Origin: Aporrectodea caliginosa
Taxonomy: Eukaryota > Annelida > Clitellata > Crassiclitellata > Lumbricidae
Assembly: GCA_020284085.1 (NCBI GenBank)
Contig: JACEVL010000100.1
Coordinates: forward strand, 1,317,709-1,381,708
DNA: 64,000 nucleotides
Reading direction: 5' to 3'
Part shown: one piece after another, positions 25,601 to 36,500 of the stretch
Numbering within the stretch: the stretch's first letter is position 1
How the letters are laid out: every line of letters begins with the position of its first letter
Made by a program: the position numbers and the translations under genes
The notes under the pieces: model-generated
The model's database searches: none
What the model saw: only the letters and a program-made list of their open reading frames with translations
What the model was told of the DNA's origin: nothing

Positions 25601-28600
25601 CTAGCCATTGTAGGCTACCTAATCTGGCCGTCATACGCCATTTTCAATATATGTCTTGGTACTTAATTTTATGACTAGGCCTATAGCCAGTGTGCAGACC
25701 ATGGCATTGGAAGTTTCAAGTTTAACACTAATGTTACGTGAAGCCCATTCCAAGTGTCCTCTGATATAATGCCAATACAAGATAGTTGTTATATATAAAA
25801 GCTCCACAGCGCTATACACGATTTCATTAAATCACACTACTTGAATTTCTAGACGTTTCATATAACTTACTAGCAACAATGACCTAAGTAGCGTAACATT
25901 AGTGTTAAACTTGATCATTTTCTTATCTTTTCTATGTTAATATCGCCATGCATTTTCTGATGTAAGCTTAAAAGTCGACCAATAAGATCGCTATTATGTC
26001 GCAGCCTATAAGCAGCCGTTGTGCGCTTCGTTAAAGTTTTATCTTAACTGAATAATGGATGATCACCCTCGATTTTCCATTTTGATAAGAACCTTATGAT
26101 GCCTTGTCAAAAGAAATCGTTGCTACTGTAGAGATGCTGACAACGACAACAGCAGCTTCCAAGTTCTCTACCTCCGTTCCTACCTCTTCCACTAGACCTC
26201 CCATTGCTACTATACCAACCACAACTACAAGTTCAACTAAAACTCCCATTTCTATTACTAAAACCACTGCTACCATTTCCACTAAAATTTCCATTGCTAC
26301 TATTAAAACCACTGCTACCGTTTCCACTAAAATTCCCATTGCTACTACTAAAACCACTGATACCATTTCAACTAAAATTCCAATTGCTACTACTAAAACC
26401 ATTGCTATCACTTCCACTAAAACTCCCATTGCTACTACACCAACCACAACCACCACTTCCACTAAAATACCCATTGCTACTACTCCAACCACAACTACCA
26501 CTTCCACTAAAACTCCCATTGCTACTACTAAAAACTCAACCATCACTACCGCGACTACCCCTCCGTTCACAGTGGTCACTTCAAGTGGGACTACTTATAG
26601 CTCCACTATTGCTGACAATACTTCTAGAGCTATTGAAAGAAAGGCTGCTTCATCTTCGTCAATGACTGAAAAGCAGTCAAATCAATTTGCTGAGAATCAA
26701 ACTACTGCTTTCGCATCATCATCAACAGGTAGTTCTATGATAAATCTAAAGCATTAGTTACGCTATTTTTAAGGACAAGTTAACATATTCGATCACTATT
26801 ACCTACGATCGTGGTGTTGTCCGACTTCAAAGTAAACCTTACAAATACTACACTTGGAATAGCCACTGGCCATGCCTAATGCCTATGGATGGGATCTGAT
26901 CTGCGTCTTCTCGCTCTCTCCATGCGTTTCCTATTCCGCGGGGCGCTTTAGCCTATACAGTTGTAGATGTGATTCGATAATAAAATACAGCCCGAAAAAA
27001 ACAAAGTTTTTTACTATATCCATCTAGTATCCTATAACGTGTACTCTGGAAATAGTCCGCGTTCATTTTACGTCATAGCGTGCGTTTAATCAGGCAGCGC
27101 GCCCGTTTTTGTTGCGGCCAATGGCAACGCTGCGTATCGGAAAAGTTGATTCCCCGATTCGAAAAGTTGAGTCCCCGATTCTATAAGCTTGCCTTTTTTG
27201 GGGAGCTGAAATTTTTATAGAATGAAGTGTCTGCGAGGGCGAGTCTATCTGCAAAGTTTCATGACGATTGAATGATTGTAAGTGATCGAATTAGTCGTCG
27301 CAAGATTTGACTTTTTAGCCTGTGGCTCAAACAAGCAAGCAAGCAAGCAAGATTTCCGTAAGTTAAACTAGATGGATAAAAAGAAGTTTTCGTTGATGTC
27401 GTGCTGCGTTTTATTGTATTGTGATTTTATATAGTTGTTTATTGTATTGTGTTGCATTCTTTTGTACTATATTGTATTGCATTTCGGCACAATGTATTAT
27501 TAACTAGTTCGTCACACAGCAACACCCTGCGCTTAGCTTTCAATGGAGCTTTGAAATGTGAAGTTTTACGATTGCAGTTGCGTTAATAATCACAGAATGC
27601 CTAATACTGGTCTTTATTTTTACTGTGTTTCAAACGTTTTGTAGGACTATACAGCCCGCTCAATCTCCTTATCCCTCTTCCATTGGTGGCGGTTGCTTTC
27701 ATTTTCGCTGCCGTCGTCTTGATTATCCGCAAGCGCAGACAGTAAGTTATACATGTAATAATGTCAGGAATTCATGTTGTGATGGGATTTGAACGATTTT
27801 TAAATTTAAAGAAATAGTTTAAATGAAAAGTGCCCATCGTTCTGATGTACGGTCGAGTCTGAGCCAAGCGGACCGTATACGCCGCCTGCAGCCGAGTGTT
27901 CGTCTCGGTGGAGAACGACCGACGCGGGCCATTGGAGTGACCTCGACGGTTAGTCACAGGTGGCTCTTCAATCTACCGACCGACACACAACGAATGAATT
28001 TTCTGCGCCATCCTTGTGCCTCGACGGATAGCCGGACGTGCGTCATCTTCTACCAGTGGTGACTGCTCGTCGGCAGCGTCATCGTGTGTGCGAACGCTGT
28101 AACCTGAATTCGCTCTAGTCTATCGAAGCAACTTGGACAAGAGACCCTGAACATCCAAGCCATCTTCAGCTGTCGACGAAAATCCTTTGGCTGGTTCCAC
28201 GTGTGTGCGTGAGCCCGCAACTGGCGACTCTTTCAGCAAACTGTGCAATGTGTGCATTGTGCTGCTAACTTGTTTAATATAATATTCGTTCGCAATGACG
28301 TTCAACATAATACAGGCTAGCGCAGAGAGCGCCTCTTAGTAGATATCTTGAAGCGATGCTATATAAATGTTCAATTACATTACATTAAGTTTGCCTTAAA
28401 TTAAGCCAGTTGCATTAGTCGTCTGTGTCTATTAAGTGTAAATGCCGGGTAAAATATTTTAAGAAGAACTGAACTGAGCGTGAATCCAATCTTCGCAAAT
28501 TTTAACATGGTTTGGGATGATTTGCCTCATATATACACAGTACTTTGGGTTTTGCTTTCTGAAGACTCAAGGGTTAGACTTCACGTTTTGTGGTTTTATG

Positions 28601-29210
28601 TAGCGATAGACGAAACGAGATATCACCAACGAAGAACAGAAAACATAGTGAAACGGTCTTTCCCGTATATGCAACCGTGGTTCGAGCCAACAGACCGTCA
28701 GCAGGTACTGTTCCACCTGATAACACCATCTATGCTAATGTGGAAATGACCCAACAGCCGACATCTCCTTCCAACAACACCATCTACGCCAGCGTTCAAC
28801 CAACCAGCGAAGCGGTTGACATTGGCAAAAACGTCGTCTACGCCGACCTAGACCTTCCACAGAAAGACCAAGAAAAACCAAGGAGTGACGACGAAATAAC
28901 CGCCTGTTTCAGTCCCATTTATTCCGAACTGTACGAGCCAAACACGTCAGCCAGTTACACAGAGTATCCAGAACCGTTCAATCGAAATAAAACACCTGGG
29001 GCTACTGCACCCGTCCTAAGCCACCATGCAGCTGCTGATCAAGAGAATATTTATTCGCTTGCTAAAGAAATCCAATTGGGTGATGCAAATGCGATTTATT
29101 CTGAACCGAATAAGCCAGCAAAGTCATCTACACCAACGGGTAAAGCAGTTAAGGCTACAGATCCGATTTATCAAGATGCGATTGAAGTAAAGTATGACCT
29201 TGAAAGCTAA
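19628..29210 (+). CDS. Receptor B: two CTLDs, mucin stalk, TM, multi-ITIM/ITSM tail
   Basis: Predicted exons are 19628-19670 (signal peptide), 20516-20860 and 23089-23211 (CTLD1, residues 15-170), 24564-24779 and 25164-25343 (CTLD2, 171-302), 26090-26728 (stalk, 303-515), 27645-27741 (TM) and 28604-29210 (tail, 548-749). The phases join into 749 codons. CTLD1 has the WSWVNGQP and FRYICE marks. CTLD2 has WYDARNEC, YWIGL, TYTKW and AIVCQK but GYPA at the EPN site and WRTC at the WND site, so calcium-dependent sugar binding is unlikely. The tail has at least nine tyrosine motifs: PVYATV, TIYANV, TIYASV, VVYADL, PIYSEL, TEYPEP, NIYSLA, AIYSEP and PIYQDA. Weak points are a GTTATT donor after 20860 and a GATAAG acceptor before 26090. 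This is probably an inhibitory or switch-type immune receptor. Confidence 0.8.
21936..22085. repeat. TTATAGTTATAG / TTTTCGTTAACG low-complexity repeat
   Basis: Alternating GTTATAGTTATAG runs and TTTTCGTTAACGA blocks give an overlapping hexamer-like repeat with internal palindromes (GTTAAC). No coding meaning. Confidence 0.8.
22301..22513 (+). mobile_element. RTE LINE 3' end with (GAAA)n tail and 7-bp TSD
   Basis: The frame reads RGRQKKRWIDNVLEDIEDRG and then WRSFVRA, the C-terminus of RTE ORF2. A (GAAA)n tail follows. AATAACC flanks it on both sides (22294-22300 and 22514-22520), marking the insertion into the right arm of the inverted repeat. Confidence 0.75.
23629..23830. repeat. GGTCTTGGTCTCG minisatellite, block 1
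   Basis: Degenerate runs of GGTCTTGGTCTCGG(A) make both strands open in several frames (Asp-Gln-Asp-Arg or Leu-Gly-rich). These frames are artefacts of the repeat. It lies in the intron between CTLD1 and CTLD2 of gene B. Confidence 0.85.
24351..24535. repeat. 33-bp GGTCTTGGTCTCGG minisatellite, block 2
   Basis: About four and a half copies of a 33-bp unit (GGTCTTGGTCTCGGTCTTGG plus GTCTTGGACCACGC) end about 25 bases upstream of the acceptor of the first CTLD2 exon of gene B, so the repeat sits over the likely branch-point region. Confidence 0.9.
26188..26547 (+). repeat. 45-bp coding VNTR of the B stalk
   Basis: Eight units of 15 codons, such as STKIPIATTKTTDTI, lie in frame within the stalk exon. 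The units are Thr/Ser-rich with Pro and Lys and fit a mucin-type O-glycosylated extension holding the lectin domains away from the membrane. The antisense Val-rich frame is a shadow. Confidence 0.9.
27500..27600 (+). repeat. L2-tail-like segment shared with gene D
   Basis: The intron before the TM exon of B has CCTGCGCTTAGCTTTCAATGG...ACGATTGCAGT, matching the 3' part of the L2 element at 12670-12740 and the same intron in D (55133-55205). It entered before the genes duplicated. Confidence 0.5.
28311..28390 (+). repeat. L2 3'-tail relic
   Basis: AGAGCGCCTCTTAGTAGAT followed by GCTATATAAATG and an (ATTAC)n tail is the end of an L2/CR1-type LINE, in the intron before the B tail exon. Confidence 0.6.
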
Positions 29211-29268
29211 ACAGGATCCAAGCGCAGTTTATGTAGAACCGATAAAACTGAAAAAGTCGGCTCTATAA
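29211..29268 (+). pseudogene. Out-of-frame end of the B tail
   Basis: Directly after the B stop the +1 frame reads QDPSAVYVEPIKLKKSAL and stop, matching the D terminus QDPSAVYAEPIKLKRSS. A frameshift just upstream has removed the last YxEP motif from B. Confidence 0.8.
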
Positions 29269-29389
29269 CTGAAATCGTCCACTTTAAGTAAAAAAAAACA
29301 GCAGAATGCTCACAAAGCCGAGTATGTAGGCCTACGTACAGTATGCATGAATGCGTAAAAGAGTGTATGGTTTGAAATATGACTGTATG

Positions 29390-29465
29390 GGTGCGTACCG
29401 GTAGTCATGTACTCCTGAGTAGATTTCTTGAAGGGGCGCTATATAAATCTGCAGAATGAATTAAT
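29390..29465 (+). repeat. L2 3'-tail relic
   Basis: CTCCTGAGTAGATTTCTTGAAGG followed by GGCGCTATATAAATCTG and a (GAAT)-like tail marks an L2-type 3' end. Confidence 0.6.
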
Positions 29466-29519
29466 GTACGATGGTAGGTTGTACAGATAGGCGTGTATGC
29501 ATAATATTATCTTGTGTAT

Positions 29520-29803
29520 GTGCTCGAATGTATGTATGTATTGATGTATTCATGTTCTTATGTATATTTGTACATTGCTAAGTAGGTTGGCAGACAGATA
29601 TGTACATATGTGCATGCATGTATGTATGCTTTTATATATGAACGTAGGCAAGTAGGTAGTAAGTAGATAGATATAGTTACTTGTGTGTATGCAGGTAAGT
29701 ATATGTATGCATGTATGCATGCATGTATGTATGCATGTATGTATGTATGTATGTAGGTATGAATGTATGTATGTATGTATGTATGTATATGTATGTATGT
29801 ATG

Positions 29804-29837
<34 letters not shown>

Positions 29838-29964
29838 TGTATGTATGTATGTATGTATGTATGTATGTATGTATGTGTTTATGTATGTATGTATGTAGGC
29901 TATGTATGTATGTATGTATGTATGTATGTATGTATGTATGTATGTATGTATGTATGTATGTATG

Positions 29965-29998
<34 letters not shown>

Positions 29999-30122
29999 TG
30001 TATGTATGTATGTGTTTATGTATGTATGTATGTAGGCTATGTATGTATGTATGTATGTATGTATGTATGTATGTATGTATGAATGTATGTATGTATGTAT
30101 CGATAGATGTACGTATGTATAC
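29520..30122. repeat. (ATGT)n microsatellite array
   Basis: Tetranucleotide ATGT/CATA repeats are dense from 29698 and interrupted by GTTTATG and AGGCT variants. All Met-Tyr-Val-Cys-type frames here are artefacts. The looser sequence from 29520 is a decayed extension. Confidence 0.95.
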
Positions 30123-30359
30123 TGCATAAGGCCCTTTTGTTTAAAAACACTCTAGAACCGACTTGAGCACCACCCAAGGAACCCAGGACATAGTGCCATC
30201 TATAAATAATCGAAGAGTGTTTGTGGTAGTCTGAAGCTGTATTCTCGTCAGAGTGAAAAGCAAAAATATGCATAGCAAAGTTGTTCCGAAAGGATGGTCT
30301 ATCAACGACTGGAAAGCATCTGATGTATCGCAGTGACGTGGAGCCCATCAGTAAGCAAA

Positions 30360-30838
30360 AACCCTGTGATAGACAAGTGACTCATACGAAACATTTTTAC
30401 GAATAACATTCCTAAAGTATCAACCAAACGATGAATGAGCAGTTAGTTGGATAAGATAATTAGTTAAGCTTTTTTTTAGCTCTCTGCAATTACTCAGTGA
30501 AAAGCTAGTTTGTAACTCGCACGCGTAGACATTATAAACAATAATGGTCAATAAAAAAATTCGTTGTAAATCAGCTCGTGGTAATGGCTTTCGAAGGCTA
30601 CTTGCTGGCCACATTGGGCTAATGTCCTTCTTAGAATATTTCACTAATCACTGCACTTACACAGCCGATGAAACATGTAATCGTTTTATACGTCTTCAAG
30701 AATCTTAGTGATAAGGAATTTAGTGACACAAGGTTCTTGTCCATCAGCCTCTATTTCGAAAGCGATTGATGGCCAATCTATTTGATCGTAGTCTCGTCTC
30801 ATCTGCTCTAGAGAACGATCTGGATAGTTGTTCTTGAA
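30360..30838 (+). repeat. 3' duplicon shared with the D flank
   Basis: Long stretches match 57870-57990 and 59160-59515 downstream of gene D, such as AGATAATTAGTTAA, CGCACGC.TAGA and TCTAGAG.ACGATCTGG.TAG. This marks the 3' edge of the duplicated segment containing B and D. Confidence 0.65.
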
Positions 30839-30898
30839 AAGGTCTCTTCCGTATATGCAACCGTGGTTCCAGTCAGCAGACCGTCAGAAGGTACTGTA
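30839..30898 (+). pseudogene. Shard of a receptor tail exon
   Basis: Sixty bases reproduce the start of the tail exon in frame: SSVYATVVPVSRPSEGTV. It contains the SxYxxV motif and resembles gene A more than its neighbour B. Neither the exon start nor the rest of the tail is present. Confidence 0.75.
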
Positions 30899-30904
30899 CA
30901 CCTT

Positions 30905-31910
30905 GTATAATAAGAAGTCCTGAGTCAAGAGTGCCATATGGGATGGTGATGGGGAGCAGGTCCCTACTTCTGTTGTGTTTTGTTTGGTCGTAATAGTGCC
31001 AGATGTTGTGTTTAGTTTTTCTTAATATTCTTCTATTATATCCACGTGGCTGTAGTGCGTGGAAGAGGGTTAGGCATGCTTTGTCAGAGTACTGTTTGAA
31101 TTAGCATAGACATATCAATTTCAGTATTTGCGATACTAAATACTACTTTGAAGGTGTGTTTTGGGTGGAATGATGATGTGTGTAATAGTTGGTGTGTGTT
31201 CGTGTCCTTAAAGTAAGTTCCGGTTTGTGGTGTAGTTATGTCATTGTGTGTATGTTTGATGACGGTCGTGTCCAGAAAAAAACTTCTGTGTTGCTGCAAT
31301 TAAGTGTTATTTTAATATCAGGTATGACGTTATTGAGAAATGTTTCAAATTCTGTAAGTTCATCAACCGTACCAGGCCACAGGAAGAAGATGTCATCAAG
31401 GAATCTAAAAAAGAGGAGTTGGTGAATACGGAAGTCATGTATCGCCTTGTTGTCGAATTCCTCAAGGTAGAGGTCGGCGCAGTTAGGAGCGAAGGTTTTG
31501 CCCACAGCAGTTCCAAAGATTTGTAGGATGTAGACATTGTAGAGTCGCTATTTCTCATAGTGAGTTCCAGGAGTTCAAGAATTCCTTTGTCTGGTCGACT
31601 TGGTACTGAATTTTGATCGTGATCATAACCTCCACATTCCAAATCTCCATGGCGCCACTTGACAGCTAAGCGCAAGGTACCAGTGCTGCGTCGTGTCCGA
31701 GGGTTATCCAGAGATACAGAGAGGAAGTCCCACTCCGGTGTCCAGGTAAACCAGGGAGAGAAGGCGGTGGAGCTGCAAAGGCGGGTTTCGGTTAGGACGA
31801 GAAAGCTTGGAAGGCGAAGGCTCAGATGAGTCAGGTAGAATGTTAACAATCCAACCGGATTTGAACATTGTGACGCTGACACACAAAGATCTGAAGAGGG
31901 TCATAAACAT
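30905..31910 (-). mobile_element. Penelope-like element fragment
   Basis: The - strand shows GTAVGKTFAPNCADLYLEEF-like sequence (split by a frameshift near 31505), the catalytic RFLDDIFFLWPG, then TGTYFKDTNTHQLLHTSSFH. These are Penelope-type RT hallmarks. Frameshifts break it into at least three frames and the GIY-YIG domain was not found. Confidence 0.75.
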
Positions 31911-32139
31911 ATACCATGTTCAGAGGCCAAAACGTTGAGCACGGACAAGTAGGCCTAACATACCAATTTTTAACGGTACAGTGGATTTAAAAATTTGTAA
32001 GTTTAGGAAGGGCTCGCTGTGTCCGCAAATGGTTGAGGACGTATTTAATTATCAAAATCAGATTATCATTTGAGTAGCAAACATCATCTTTGCTTAGTCC
32101 TATTAATATGCTAACATATCAGTATGAATTTTTAATTAT
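31911..32139. other. Non-coding stretch
   Basis: Nothing recognisable. Confidence 0.3.
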
Positions 32140-32144
32140 ATTAC

Positions 32145-32310
32145 GTGGTGCCTGTATACCTCTGGTAGCATCTCTACCTCCTTCTCCCACCTCAAAACCT
32201 TCCTTTTCTCTCGGACTACCTCGCACTGGGAGCGCTTCTGAAAGGCTTATGCTATGAGAAGCGCTTTATAAATGAGCAAATACAATACAATACAATACAG
32301 TACAATTCCT
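32145..32310 (+). repeat. CR1/L2 3' end with (AATAC)n tail
   Basis: CCTCGCACTGGGAGCGCTTCTG...AAGCGCTTTATAAATG followed by (ATACA)n is a typical 3' terminus of a CR1/L2-type LINE. Confidence 0.7.
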
Positions 32311-32815
32311 ATTAAATTTGATAGTGCTATAATTTATTTTAATTATGTAATCATCGTTCTAAACGACTTATAGCGTATGCCCTTGTCAAAAGCAAATTAC
32401 GGCGACTTATTACTTACTTATTTAATATTGACGATGCGATCCCTCTTGCGATCCTATCTTCGTTTAATCGTTTTCCCACTGGGTTAAATAGATGACTTTT
32501 CCGGAAATAACAGTTTCGCATCGTGCGTCAATCCCTCCTGGTTAGACGCAACCGGGGGTTTGTGTTAGCCAAATAGGGCCTAGCTCATTTAGCCTGTAGC
32601 CGGATCCTACCCGGCCTACAAGTCAAACTTTGGAATAAGCCTAATTGCATATACGCGGAACCATGCTCTTGTCTTGGACCATACATGTAGACCCAGATGC
32701 CTATGGATTAGATTTATATTATGCTTATCGTGTAGAGACTAAACAGTGCGTTTTAATAATTGATTACACACGGAAGAGTTTGACGGTCTTAGTAGACCAT
32801 TTTATTTTGAGATAC
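32311..32815. other. Non-coding stretch
   Basis: No exon recognised. A 60-codon frame at 32645 has no recognisable motif. Confidence 0.35.
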
Positions 32816-32816
32816 C

Positions 32817-32890
32817 AGACACGGTAGCTGAGTGGTTTAAATATTCGTCGTGCAACAAGGAGGTTGCCGGTTCGAGCCTCGCCTTAGACA
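32817..32890 (+). repeat. tRNA-derived SINE head
   Basis: GGTAGCTGAGTGG is a strong A-box match and GGTTCGAGCC, 36 bases downstream, is a perfect B box. The arrangement resembles a tRNA with a long variable arm. The 5' acceptor strand is not conserved, so a SINE or tRNA pseudogene is likelier than a working tRNA. Confidence 0.55.
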
Positions 32891-33289
32891 GTTAATGTAA
32901 TGTGCAAAATAATGTGCTGCCGTGTCAAGCCTATCTAATTTCAATTAAGGAAGTAACAATATTCAAAACAGATCGCTCTGTGTGACGGATCTTCCCAAAC
33001 TTGTGCCACGTATTAACTATTGAAAATGATAAATATTATTATTTTGCTTTTTTGTTATTGAATTATTTAATTTGTTTATTACACGGAACAGGTTTTAGGT
33101 TACAACCATAAAACAGCAAGAACAGTTCAACTGGAGCCAAGAAAAGCTAGTTGTTCAGTGAGACAGTTCCGGAGTTCCGGTTTGAGCATGTGATAGTCAA
33201 GAGGCTACATAGTAAGACCTGTTCATGTCAAAAGGCAAGCGCGCTACATCCTATGACCAAAGACTATCGGAATATATTTAGTCTGCCTA

Positions 33290-33595
33290 AACAGTTGGCG
33301 AATTTTTTTATATACTGCATAGGCAGCATTGGACGGGAAACAACGCCAACGCGGAAATGCAGTAATTATAGATGTCATATTGTTAACCGCAACATAGACA
33401 GCCAGTGGGCTACTACGCCTTTCTGCTGGTAGGGTGTTGCATGTTGCATTGACACATAATACATTATACATCTGGCTGATCTAGTTATTTTCAAAGCGCA
33501 GGCGATGAAATCCTAACGGCTTATGATTTATGAAATAGTGTCAAGCGTCTTGGTTTCTCATAGGCAAGGCTCATCTAATTGGGAAAGATCCAAAA
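33290..33595 (+). promoter_or_regulatory. Conserved 5' flank of receptor gene C
   Basis: Carries the intact core ACGCCAACGCGGAAATGC at 33343-33360 and the shared leader ending CTCATCTAATTGGGAAAGATCC just before the ATG. The core is identical in D and one base different in A. Confidence 0.45.
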
Positions 33596-36500
33596 ATGAA
33601 ACAACTGTTGCTGTTTGTAACCTTTCTTGGTGGTAAGTGAATATATTTCTCTTAAATTCTTATCTTTAGGAATTGCAAGAAACGCGTTGTATTATGGAAG
33701 AGCTGTTCTTATCCTCAAGCTGTGACCAACATACATCGGGAAGATCTGTGTTCCAGTATATCGAGTCAGCTGTTGAACTAAGTAGATGATAGTTTCATTG
33801 TGCTTCCCGTGGAGAATACATGCATCTGCCGCATATTCTCCAAATTGTGTTAAAATGCACTTGCTTTTATCAGTTAGCAAATCATATGTGTTCAGGTTCT
33901 TAAACATGCACTATTCTGTGACACGTACATTGACATACATAGAGATGATCTAACAGTATGCATTGCTATTCTTGTATTTATATAGCGCCAAATAAGTATA
34001 GATTGATGCCGTTGAACAGTTGTGAATTAGGTTATTGTTATAATGGTCATAATTATGGAGGTGGTTTTGGTTTCGGCGCTGGGTCTGAACTTGAACGATT
34101 GTTGGTTCAATTCTGCTGAGGGGACTGCGTGTAATAACCCAGGGCAAGTTGTTCTCGAACATTTGTCTCGGTCACCTTGCAGTATAATTGTGTAAGTAAG
34201 TAAGTAAGTAAGTATATTCTTTAATAAAACCAATTGCATATCCGCACTCTGGTGTACATACATCGTAACAACAATCAACAGTTAATGTCAATAGGAGTAT
34301 AACATTCTAGCAATAAACGTCTTTCGTTGTAAATTATCTGCAAGAGGTACACAATAGGGTGGAGTGAAAAAAACTTTTTGGAATAAATGAATTCTAATAG
34401 TGTGCAAAAGTTGCAACATGGGTAGAGAAAGAAACACCAAATATTTTAAATTTCAAATGACATCTTCTGCCCTCTACCGCCAATACAATATTTCAAATTT
34501 TTCTTTCGGTAAAAATCGCATAGAAGCCATTATGTTTCGTCACAACAGAGTACTGCTATTATACAATATTCCATATAATATTATGAAACCTTAGCTCAAT
34601 TATGCACCATGCAGTGAAGAACAGATTGTAAAATGTAATTTATTCTGTAGAATAGGTCCAAGGATTTTTACCCAAAAATATATCGGTTCGCACATCATTC
34701 TGAATGACTGGATTTTTACATTAGTGAATGTCGATAACTTTTGGAATTGTACTGTATCTATATATTTATAAAGCGCCTCTCGCAGTGCTCGCCAATCAGA
34801 GGCACACCCAGTGTGAATAACCCAGACAAAAGAAAGTGGTCTTAAGACAACGAAAGGAGGCACTTGGACCACCAGTCATGCATGAGGAGGAACGTGTTAA
34901 TGAAGGGAGCTGATTCCATATAGGGCAGGGTCAATGAAGGCAAAAGCTTGGAAGTAGGGCTATTAATCTGACCGCAACATTTAGAACCGACTGAAGAGAC
35001 AGACTTTGGGTAAGCCAACAAGAGAGAGTGACGGTAATCAACTAGGAATCAAATGAAGGCATCAACAACAGAGGTAAAATCGGAGGAGGAGAGGTGCGTC
35101 GGCTTGCTCTGAGCCGTTAGAGTTGCAAGTAGGAAGATGGCGTAAGATTAGCGATTAGTTTAATAAAGGTAAGCGTGGTGTCGAGGACTACACTAAGATC
35201 TCGATCGCTGGAGTGGAAAGCAGCGAAAGGAATCTCTCAGCAAGAAGAAGGTAGTCAAGCAAATTGGTTAGCAGGATCCCTAGTCCAATGGATCGAGCCA
35301 GATGGCCTGAGGTCGGCAGTGAGTCCTCACTCCCCGAAGCGGTAGCATGGTGTCGATAAGCTGGTTCATGGTGGAGGAATGGAGGTCGTATAGAGCTGGT
35401 CAGTGTTAAAGGCATAAAGCGTCGATGGCGGGTGAGAGAGAGCTCACATCTACAGAGTGCGTCGCCGGGCATCAGACAGTCAAGGGATCTCCGACTATGG
35501 AACATGCGAATGGCATGGAGACTTGGAGAGGCTGAGAATGGAGATGAGACGGCAAGAACTAGATGCACACGTGATCTGAAAGAGTAAGTGAATTAAAGCA
35601 CAGTCCCTGTAAATATTTAAAAGTGCAGCACTTCATTGGATTCTGATTTGAACGTGTATTTCATGACTTTGCCACCGCTCGACATAACTCAGAATCATCC
35701 AGGTCAAGCAAAATTTGGTCTAGCTATTGCCAATTTTCTCTTAGTTTTTGACATTTTGACCTTGAAATGACCTTGGATTATGTTAGCCTTCTAGTTCTAT
35801 GTCTCCTCTGATGCAGCCCTTTTTGGTCCGATCAAATAGGTAAAAGAATCACCCAAATAGAATACTATTTAGCTGAGTTGTGGCCTTTTCCCTTGAGTTT
35901 GACCTTTTGACCTTGATTTTTTGTGTTTTACATAAGAATGCTTATTAATTTCAGAGAGATTCTACTTTGACATTAATTAGTAGACCCTAACGGATCTCCA
36001 TGCCAAATTTGGTGCTTATATCCGCCAGGTAACGATAATTTCACTAAGCCACCTCACTAACAATATTTTGTTCAAGAAAAATCAATGCTCTACATGGACG
36101 TTTCCCACAGAATTTATATTGTAAACTTTCCTCGCCGGTAGAGGGCAGAAGACAAAAGGCAAAATCAAAAATCTTTTGGGTACTACTTACTCTAACATAC
36201 TGACAACTTTCCATCACTATTAGAAAACGTTTACTGAAAATAATAATTTTTTCTAGACGTTCACTCCACCCTAGTACACAATGGTCGTGCGATCGCGGTA
36301 GCAGGGTATAATATAATATACAATATTATTGTTGGGGCTTTTTTGGTGGAAGTAAACTATGCAGTACATGGCCCTGGTTCATCAGGACCGCAGAGAAAAG
36401 ACGGGTGTCAGCTTCAAGACAATGTCGCTCAAATTTTGGGTAGTCTTCAGAAAGGTACCGGAGACGGATTAGCTTGCTTATTACTGATTGAAGTCGGCAT

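Noticed and set aside
26094..26579. Val-rich 161-codon frame on the - strand
   Set aside because: Antisense shadow of the Thr-rich coding VNTR of gene B; the + frame fits the splice phase.
29683..30348. Long Met-Tyr-Val-Cys-rich and His-Thr-Tyr-Ile-rich frames
   Set aside because: They are translations of the (ATGT)n array on both strands, with no unique sequence.
32817..32890. Functional tRNA gene
   Set aside because: A and B boxes are good but the acceptor stem does not close, so a SINE origin is likelier.
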